Shown here piece by piece: positions 57,588-64,000 of a DNA stretch of 64,000 nucleotides; the first letter of the stretch is position 1; each line of letters starts with the position of its first letter. The stretch comes from Chinchilla lanigera. Its lineage: Eukaryota; Chordata; Mammalia; Rodentia; Chinchillidae. The notes under the pieces were generated by a model. It was given only the letters and a program-made list of their open reading frames with translations, did not search any database and had not been told where the DNA came from. The translations under genes and the position numbers were made by a program. The stretch spans positions 492,615 to 556,614 of the forward strand of contig NW_004955460.1 in assembly GCF_000276665.1 (NCBI RefSeq), written 5' to 3'.

Positions 57588-59019
57588 TCATTGTAGCTTG
57601 TGATAAGAGATTTGAAGGAAAAGAAAACAGGGTGCTGTAACTGATAGGGATAAGGAAGGAGGCCAACAGGGTGGTCAGAAAGTGCAGAAGGGTGAGAAGA
57701 GCCACAGGGTCAGAAAACGAAGGTGAGTGTTGGAGTGTTGGGTGGGTACAGCTGCTGCCTGGATACCCTGCTCCGCTGGTGGGTGACTATACGCTTTTGC
57801 CCTTGGTGTGTCTCTTCTCAGCACTTTGCAACCCACTGATCTCCATCTTAAAACTGATGCCCACAGAGAAGAGCTGTATTCTTGGAAAGGACAGATCCTA
57901 GAAGACCCAAGTCACTTTTACCTCTCTGATTTCAGACCCTACTCTTTCAGTGCAGATGAAGGCAGAGATACACATTTTATCTTGATCTGCTGTGGGCCCC
58001 TACAGTTTCCACTTCCCAGGAAAGTAATCAGCTGAGATAGCTGGATCTGAGGCTGTCGGGAAAAGTAAGTTTTGAGAGTTCATTTGCAGCATAAGAGGTC
58101 GAGGGACAATTTTAGCAAGGATTTCTGAGGGCAGCCCAGAACCCCCGATCCCTAGGCAGAGAAATAGTTGTGGTTGCCATTTTACCTCCTGAGAGAACCT
58201 GTGGTCCACATCCTGCATCCAGCTGGACTGAGAAGACAGGTGGTGAGGAAATTCAGAAAGGGCTGAGCTTTAAGCCAACTCTGGGTTCCCCATCAGCAAA
58301 GTGAGGGGCAGTTATAACTTCAGCCTTATAGAGGAGGAGTAAAGTAGACATCCAGTAAATGTACTTGTGACCTGCCATGTCGATGGTACAGTTTTGGATG
58401 CCCTCTCTTTGTAAAGATGACCGGACCGAGCAGTATTGTTTCTGCTTCATTAAAGCAAGAACTGTTTGCATCCTTTGGAAAGTCATTTGTTTATAAAACT
58501 TGCCTGTCTTTATATACGCAGTGTGTGCTCACAGCCCAGTCTGGGCTTCTGAGACAACTCCATAACATATCCTTTACCATAATTGCCTCATTTCTGCAAG
58601 AAGCACAATATTTTCTTAGCTCCTTGGGCCTTCAGGACAGATGTAAGGTTTCATATTGAGGTAGAAATTTCCCTCATTATTGCAGTTCTCTAAGAGGTGG
58701 TATTTCCCTAAGTTTATCTACTCAGATCACCTAAATAATCACAGTCAAGTGTTCACATACTGTGATGCCTAAAAGGTGTGGGTGTTCATTTCTGTATGAG
58801 ATAATTTGTATTGTGTACTTAGCTATGTTGTAAGCACTGCGTGGGGGATACATTGACCAACAGTGCAGGCCATGAATTCTTAAGGAGTCTCTAATATGCC
58901 TGAGAATTTATTAAAGAAAACAGGCAATTTCATTAGGATGGAGAAAGTATAAAAATGGATTAAGTGTGAAGGAACCACAGGAACATGAACAAGAAAAGAA
59001 TGGGATGAGTAGATAGAAC

Positions 59020-59046
59020 CAGTAAAAACAAAACAAAACAAAACTA
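59020..59046. repeat. (AAAAC)n tract
   Basis: Short AAAAC repeat run. Confidence 0.85.
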
Positions 59047-59989
59047 ATAAAAATGGCAAAATAGAACATTTTTCAAGAGGAAAAGATATATTTTGCTGTA
59101 CACACTTAAGCGGGACACATTTTTAAGGTTTGGCTATTAGTCCATAAATACTCCCATCCCTGATGCTAATAATAATAATATTTAATAACAAATATCAAAG
59201 AAGAAAACAGAACCGTCTCTATTCTTGCCTGGATCAGCTATCCTGAGAAGTTAACCTCTTTTGCAAGGTATTTATCATCACTGTTTTGGTGAGTTACTAG
59301 TTTCTTTGCCTAGAAATCCAAATGGATTGGACACGTCAGCTGCAGAGCGTGTCTACATATTTTGTGCAGAAGTAAATTTAATGAAGGGAATTCACTACTG
59401 GAAAGATGGGCTGTGGGTTGGGCCTCTGGAAAAGGCCCCCATAATAACCCTACCTAACTGGCTCCCAATAAGACTTCTGCCTGTGTCTCACTGAGAAAGG
59501 CCATCCTGAAACCTGTGGAGGACAGCTCTGGAGAGCAGCTGTTGTCCTATCCACAAAGCTGCTTCTCTTCCCATAAAGATGGTGACCAGCCAGCAGCAAT
59601 GGAGTAGGTTATAGCCACAGCCACATCACTGCCCAGGAATCTAGCGAGGGGATACATAACACTGCTGGAGAAAAGCTCCATTTCTCAACAGCATATTTGG
59701 CCAGGAAGATCCTCACATTTCACTTCCCAATTTTGTGCAGGGGCAGCTAAATGAAGAAAACAAATTTTTATCCAGGACCTGGTTGAACAGGAATCTGGGA
59801 AGTGTAATTCCCAGTGGACCAGGTTCTGCACTGGACAAAGGCACTTGGGGAGAGGAGAGGACATGAGTGGATTCTGGAGCCCAAACCACTCTTGTTGTCC
59901 ACAGGATGTAGAATGGCATTTCTCAGGCTCTTTACCTGGAGACTTGGCTCAGTGTTGTCAAAGGGAAGGAATCTCTTTGTGGAAACCAC

Positions 59990-60184
59990 ATTTACACCCC
60001 AGTTACATCTACTATCATTTACCTATGATGTAGGCAGCTTCTTTAATCCCTTTGTCTCTCATTTTCACTGCAAAATGGAGATAATATTAGGACCAACCTT
60101 AAAATTTTGTGGTGAGGATTAAATGAACAATTACAGGCAGCTATCTCAGAATAGCATCGGGCATCTTAATAAGCAGCTATTTCT
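59990..60184 (+). mobile_element. MIR SINE relic
   Basis: CATCTACTATCATTTACCTA, CTTCTTTAATCCCTTTGTCT, CATTTTCACTGCAAAATGGA, GATAATATTAGGACCAACCT and GTGGTGAGGATTAAATGA follow MIR closely. Confidence 0.85.
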
Positions 60185-61040
60185 GTTTATAGTCTGCACT
60201 AAAAATAGGCTCTTCTATTTTAAATCCCCACGATACTTAATGAACAAAAGCATTAATAATAACTCGAGACATTAACTTATGCCAGTGCTATTTAAAATTT
60301 GGGCATTTCCTATTTTCTACAGAACACAAAGAGATGTATTTAATCCCTCAGAATGCACTGGATGATGCTTATTTCTTGTGGTGTGTACAATCCTATCTCC
60401 TGCTCCATAGTTGATAACACTGAAAGTATCCTTCCAGATTACTAAAATTTTAATCAGACAATTCTGGTGAAGCTTCCAAAAACAAACAAACCTAAGAAAT
60501 GAAAAAAGTGTTTTCTCTTGATTAGTCTTCAAAATACTATAGCAATGGTTTGCATAAGTAACTGTTCACAGAGGGGACAAGAAAAATGCTATCACTGTTA
60601 AAAGTAGAACGGGCAAGCCAGTAACCAGATCTCCTGAGCTCATCAGAGAAAATACAATATGGCTTTCACTTCTCAGAGTAACTCATGATTTCCATGCCTT
60701 CTGATAATGAAACCTTGGAAAGATGTCTAAGGAGTCATCCATTGTGCATTTGTTTAACAGCAGGAAAGGAGAGAATCTGCTCACGTTTCCCAGCTGAGCC
60801 AATGATGTAGAAGCTCTGCTGTCTCATACTAGAAAGGGACTCTAAGGATAAAATGGCAGGGAAGGTTCTAAAAGCTGGTGTCCCTTTCTCCCTTCTGTGG
60901 TTTTTCCTTCATGTTGCTTCTTTGAATACAAGGATTCTGTTTCTGCCTTAATTAAGAAATAGGGCACCAGCTCTTCTGTATTCTAATAGTGTGCCTAGGG
61001 TAAAGGAAAACTTTCAGTTATTCAAGAGCTGAAAGCAGCA

Positions 61041-61107
61041 CTGAAGAAGAAGGATGAGGAAGAGGAAGAAGAAGAAGAGGAGGAGGAGGAAGAGGAGGAA
61101 GAAGAAT
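61041..61107. repeat. (GAA/GAG)n purine tract
   Basis: About 65 almost pure purines made of GAA and GAG triplets. The minus-strand poly-Ser frame is its translation. Confidence 0.95.
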
Positions 61108-61383
61108 GGTTATGGCTGCTTTTGTCCCACTCTGGTGTGTGAATTCTGTGAAAAATGATTGGGAAGCTGGATCTCGCTGAGAAGGCATTCAAGAATAAAA
61201 AAGGTAGAAAATATACAAGAAAGGTGAAGGAATTTAGAGGATGAAAAAAAATGTCCACGGAAAACAAGAGCCCTGAAGATCAAAGAAATATGAAATCATC
61301 CTGGCTGAGCTACTTAGACTCTTAGAAGAAGAGGTATTGCTAAGGTTAAGAAATCAATAGTGGAAAATAAATGAGAATTGCTC

Positions 61384-61750
61384 AGGGCTTTTTAATGTTG
61401 GCACTACTGATATATCTTTGGGTGGATAGCTACTTCTACAAAATTCAGAACAAAGAAATGGTTAAAGGAAACTTCAACTTGCTAAATTGTCCAGGTTAGT
61501 CTTAAACTTGTGATCCTCCTGTCTCAGCCTCCCAGAGTGTTGGGATTACAAGCATGCACCACCATGACAAGCTGGACAATTATTTTTATGATGAAGTTAT
61601 TCTGTGCTTTGTAGGATGTTGACTAACATTCCTGGGTTCTACTCAGTTGATGCCAGTAGCTGCTCCTATAATCCAAAACCAAACATGTCTCCAGACAATA
61701 CCGAATATTTCCTGAGGAGTAAAAATTAACCTTGGCTGAGAATACTGGTC
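61384..61750 (-). mobile_element. MER20 DNA transposon relic split by a SINE
   Basis: Left part: TTAATGTTGGCACTACTGAT and TTTGGGTGGATA. Right part: TTCTGTGCTTTGTAGGATGT, CCTGGGTTCTACTCAGTTGA, TGCCAGTAGCTGCTCC, CATGTCTCCAGACAATACCG and TTAACCTTGGCTGAGAATAC. These are the reversed MER20 blocks in order, interrupted at about 61433-61580. Confidence 0.85.
61478..61580 (-). mobile_element. B1-family SINE nested in MER20
   Basis: CTTGCTAAATTGTCCAGGTT, TCTTAAACTTGTGATCCTCC, TCTCAGCCTCCCAGAGTGTT and GGGATTACAAGCATGCACCA. B1 half only, reverse orientation. Confidence 0.88.
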
Positions 61751-62273
61751 TATACTTAAAAGCAACCACTATGAGAATAAAAAGACAGTGAAAAATTTGT
61801 AAATCAATAGATCATTCCCCCCAAAGGCAGTAATAAAAAATAAAGAGACAAACAAAATACATTAAACAAAGAATATGAGGAGAAGTGGCAAAAAGGAGTC
61901 ATAACATAATGGTTAGTACTATAAATATCCTATCCTAACTAATTAAAAATGAGATGGTCTCCTGTCAGAATAAAAAGATACACACAAAGAACTATACTAA
62001 AAAAAGGATCCAGAATGAGTGTATTCAGAATATAGGAGGGAAAAAAGATCAAGCAGACAGAAAGCAAAAGAAAACTGAGATATTAGCATTCTTAACTGTC
62101 AAAAAGTAGAATTTAAGACAAAGCGCAGGATAAGAGACCTGGACAAATCTTTAATAGTAGGCTGTCATGAACCAAAGAGGTAAAAAGATATAAACACCAT
62201 GAACATTTACATGTGCAAAACACAACAGCAACATTACAAAGCATACAATTTATAAAAGTAAAGGCAGATGCAA
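61750..62273 (+). mobile_element. L1M ORF2 fragment (endonuclease side)
   Basis: ATAAAAAGATACACACAAAG, GAATTTAAGACAAAGCGCAG, AAAGATATAAACACCATGAA and ACATTACAAAGCATAC follow the old L1 ORF2 5' region nucleotide pattern. Frames broken; the left edge against MER20 is approximate. Confidence 0.65.
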
Positions 62274-62486
62274 TGATTTGAATATAGTTTGTTTCCACCA
62301 GAACATATGCTACAGTTTAACACCCATTGTGAAGTATTAAGAGGTGGAAATTTAATCTGACAATGATGTTTAGATCTGGGGTCTTTGGGAGAAAATTAGG
62401 AATGGATAAAGTCATGAGTGTGGAACTCCCATGATTGAATATTGGCAGATTTACAAGAATAGAGACCAGAGGACACTCACTACAAG
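62274..62486 (+). mobile_element. MaLR LTR fragment
   Basis: TGATTTGAATATAGTTTGTT, CCCATTGTGAAGTATTAAGA, GGTGGAAATTTAATCTG and GGTCTTTGGGAG fit the first half of an MLT1/MST-like LTR. Confidence 0.65.
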
Positions 62487-63249
62487 TGTTTAGGTCTTAA
62501 CTTGTTCCCCAAAGGCTTAGTTCCCTGTGTGGTGCTATGAGGAGGTGGTGGAAACGCTAAGAGGTGGGAACTGCAGTGGGGGTCTTCCAGTCACTGGGGC
62601 TGTGCTTTTGAAGGGGATGGTGGGACCCTGGCCCTTTCTTCCTCTTTCTTTTTCACTTTCCAGCCATGATGTGAACAGCGTTTGTTTCAGTTTATATCTA
62701 GACATGCCCCAATGTCTTATGCCCTCAGCTGGGGCTTTGGGAGGTGATTTCACCATGGGGTCATGATTCTCTTCAGTGGATTAGTCCACAGATAAGTTTC
62801 CAGCTGACTTGCTATTCGGAGGTAGAATCTTGTCAGAAGAGGAGAGTCACTGGGGATGTGACCTGGAAAGGTTTATCTCTTCCTCATGTCACCCTCTCTC
62901 ACTGCTTCCTGCTGCTGTGCCAGAAGCTGTTTCTCCTTTGTGGTGCTCCTCTGCCATGCTGTTCTGCTTTAGAGACAGCTGACTGTGGACTGAAACTTCT
63001 ATAAACTGTGAGCTAAAATAAACCTTTTCTCCCTTAAATTGTGGGCATCTGAGTGTCGTTTATTGTGTCTTATAACTAAGACAGCTTGGTTCCTCTATGT
63101 GCTGTTCCCCACCACATGGGCTTCCCCACTACAGACCCAAAAGAACAGGACTAATGGGCCACAGACTGAAACCATGAATCAGAATAAGTCTGTCTTTATA
63201 AACTGGTCATCTCTGATATTTTATTATTGTAAGGGAAACCTGCCACACA
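62487..63249 (+). mobile_element. MaLR LTR split by another MaLR LTR
   Basis: Left part 62487-62682 (TGTTTAGGTCTTAACTTGTT, AGCCATGATGTGAACAGCG). Right part 63084-63249 (GCTTGGTTCCTCTATGTGCT, AACAGGACTAATGGGCCACA, GACTGAAACCATGAATCAGA, an eroded end in GCCACACACA). Joining them restores the ordinary LTR order. Confidence 0.85.
62683..63083 (+). mobile_element. MT/MST-like LTR nested in an LTR
   Basis: Starts TGTTTCAGTTTATATCTAGA, contains GTTTCTCCTTTGTGGTGCTC, GTGGACTGAAACTTCTATAA, the polyadenylation signal AATAAA and the end TAACTAAGACA. Flanks GCGTT and GCTTG agree at three of five positions. Same subfamily as 17473-17865. Confidence 0.9.
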
Positions 63250-63310
63250 CATGCACACACACATGTACACACACGTGCACACACTTGCTTGCATATGCAT
63301 GTACACTTCC
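63250..63310. repeat. CA-rich microsatellite
   Basis: CACACA runs broken by TGT and TGC, adjoining the LTR end. Confidence 0.88.
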
Positions 63311-63581
63311 TGTATCACTCCATGTGATGCCCTGTGCTGCCTCAGGACTCCATCAGGTTAGGCTCCTTGACCTTGTACCAGAACCATGAGCCAAAATAAG
63401 CTTCTTTGCTTTGTAGCTTACCCAGAGTTTAGTATGGTGTTGTTAGCATCAGAAAACAGACTAACACAGTAGATAAAGATTAATTAAGAGTGTTTTGGTA
63501 GAAATTTTAACACCCTCCATTCAAACATGCAAAATCAAAGGATGAAAATGTGTCACAATATATAACATGTGAGTAACATAT

Positions 63582-63667
63582 GGACTAGCAGTGTAGCTTA
63601 GTGTTAGAGGGCTTGCTGGGCAGGTATGAAGCCCTGGGTTCCATCCCCAGCACTGAAAACAAAAAAT
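63582..63667 (+). mobile_element. ID SINE
   Basis: GGACTAGCAGTGTAGCTTAG, GGCTTGCTGGGCAGGTATGA and CTGGGTTCCATCCCCAGCAC, then an A-rich tail. TGAGTAA occurs at 63570-63576 and 63667-63673, a probable target duplication. This is the older CTGGGTTC variant. Confidence 0.9.
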
Positions 63668-63680
63668 GAGTAAGACTGAA

Positions 63681-63767
63681 ATATATATATATATGAGTGA
63701 GGAGGGGGAAAAAGGCAACAGGAAGAGGGAGAGAGAAAGAGATTGAGAGAGAGACAGAGAAGCAACC
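63681..63767. repeat. (AT)n and (GA)n tracts
   Basis: ATATATATATATAT near 63681 followed by GA-rich GAGGGGGA and GAGAGAGA runs. Confidence 0.85.
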
Positions 63768-64000
63768 CTTGCTTTGTGCAATGCTATGTTAACTGAAACC
63801 TGTACATATCCTGCCTCTGCAGGTTCTTGTTAACTCTTGTCACTGTAACTTCAGTTGCCACGAACTGTGGGAAGGGAAACACAGTCTGAATGTGCATGAG
63901 TTTCAGTTAACACAATACTATGTACATGTGAGCACATAGATCAGAGAAAGATATTTAAAAAAATTCCCAAGAATCAGTTTGGTACGGAGTACATATAGTT

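Larger units (their letters stand above)
56958..64000 (-). other. HECW1: HECW1 intron upstream of exon 56850-56957 (partial)
   Basis: Ends at the acceptor of exon 56850-56957 and continues past the right edge. The preceding HECW1 exon, which should encode the DWIGMYLI-type segment just before the EVLSENF exon, was not found here. Stretches 56958-57553, 57585-59989, 60185-61040 and 63768-64000 hold nothing I can name beyond short simple tracts. 58800-58920 resembles the edge of an old mammal-wide repeat but is too eroded to classify. Confidence 0.75.

Noticed and set aside
61022..61267. Poly-serine minus frame
   Set aside because: Produced by the GAA/GAG tract at 61041-61107.
34720..61480. 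Shared motif AAATGGTYAAAGGAAACTYCAACTT at 34724 and 61451, considered as a dispersed repeat
   Set aside because: The match covers only about 25 bases and the flanks are unrelated, so common origin is not shown.

Overview
The window is mammalian nuclear DNA from a rodent outside the mouse/rat family. The rodent call rests on many tRNA-derived ID SINEs and 7SL-derived B1 SINEs, several joined as B1-ID dimers (B1-dID), a form known from squirrels, dormice, beavers and their relatives. I favour a beaver- or squirrel-like genome but cannot fix the species. There is no bacterial, phage, plasmid or CRISPR signal.

The only protein-coding content I can support is two exons on the minus strand, 56850-56957 and 28822-28916. 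Each has consensus splice sites, and together they give one unbroken frame in which a proline codon is split across the junction. The peptide matches the amino-terminal (HECW_N) region of the HECT-type ubiquitin ligase HECW1 (NEDL1). It differs from my recollection of the paralogue HECW2 at the diagnostic positions of the second exon. The gene runs right to left: 56958-64000 is intron upstream of the first exon, 28917-56849 is the intron between the two (27.9 kb), and 1-28821 is intron downstream. Nearly all of the window is therefore intron.

The introns are packed with transposable elements. Ancient mammal-wide relics include MIR copies, the DNA transposons MER5A and MER20, and L1M LINE fragments (18290-21400, 30655-30945, 49700-50262 minus; 15610-16078, 35095-36250, 39640-40775, 61750-62285 plus). 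LTRs of MaLR/ERVL type are abundant (MLT1-like, MLT2-like and a younger MT/MST-like group). Several have clean 5-bp target duplications: GCATC around 37009-37365, GTGTT around 55376-55758 and CCTAC around 24844-25196. Young ID SINEs with 14-19 bp target duplications sit inside older repeats. Nested insertions give a relative chronology at 10294-10788, 17374-17950, 18290-21400, 43597-44215, 61384-61750 and 62487-63249.

I found no new multi-gene system. The items most worth a second look are a two-copy, apparently dimeric AT-rich retroposon I cannot name (35575-35952, flanked by an 11-bp direct repeat, and 37995-38278), a palindromic MITE-like element at 33948-34150, an interstitial telomeric motif at 39163-39182, a pair of unnamed repeat fragments at 30217-30300 and 31714-31800, and the nested-insertion records.
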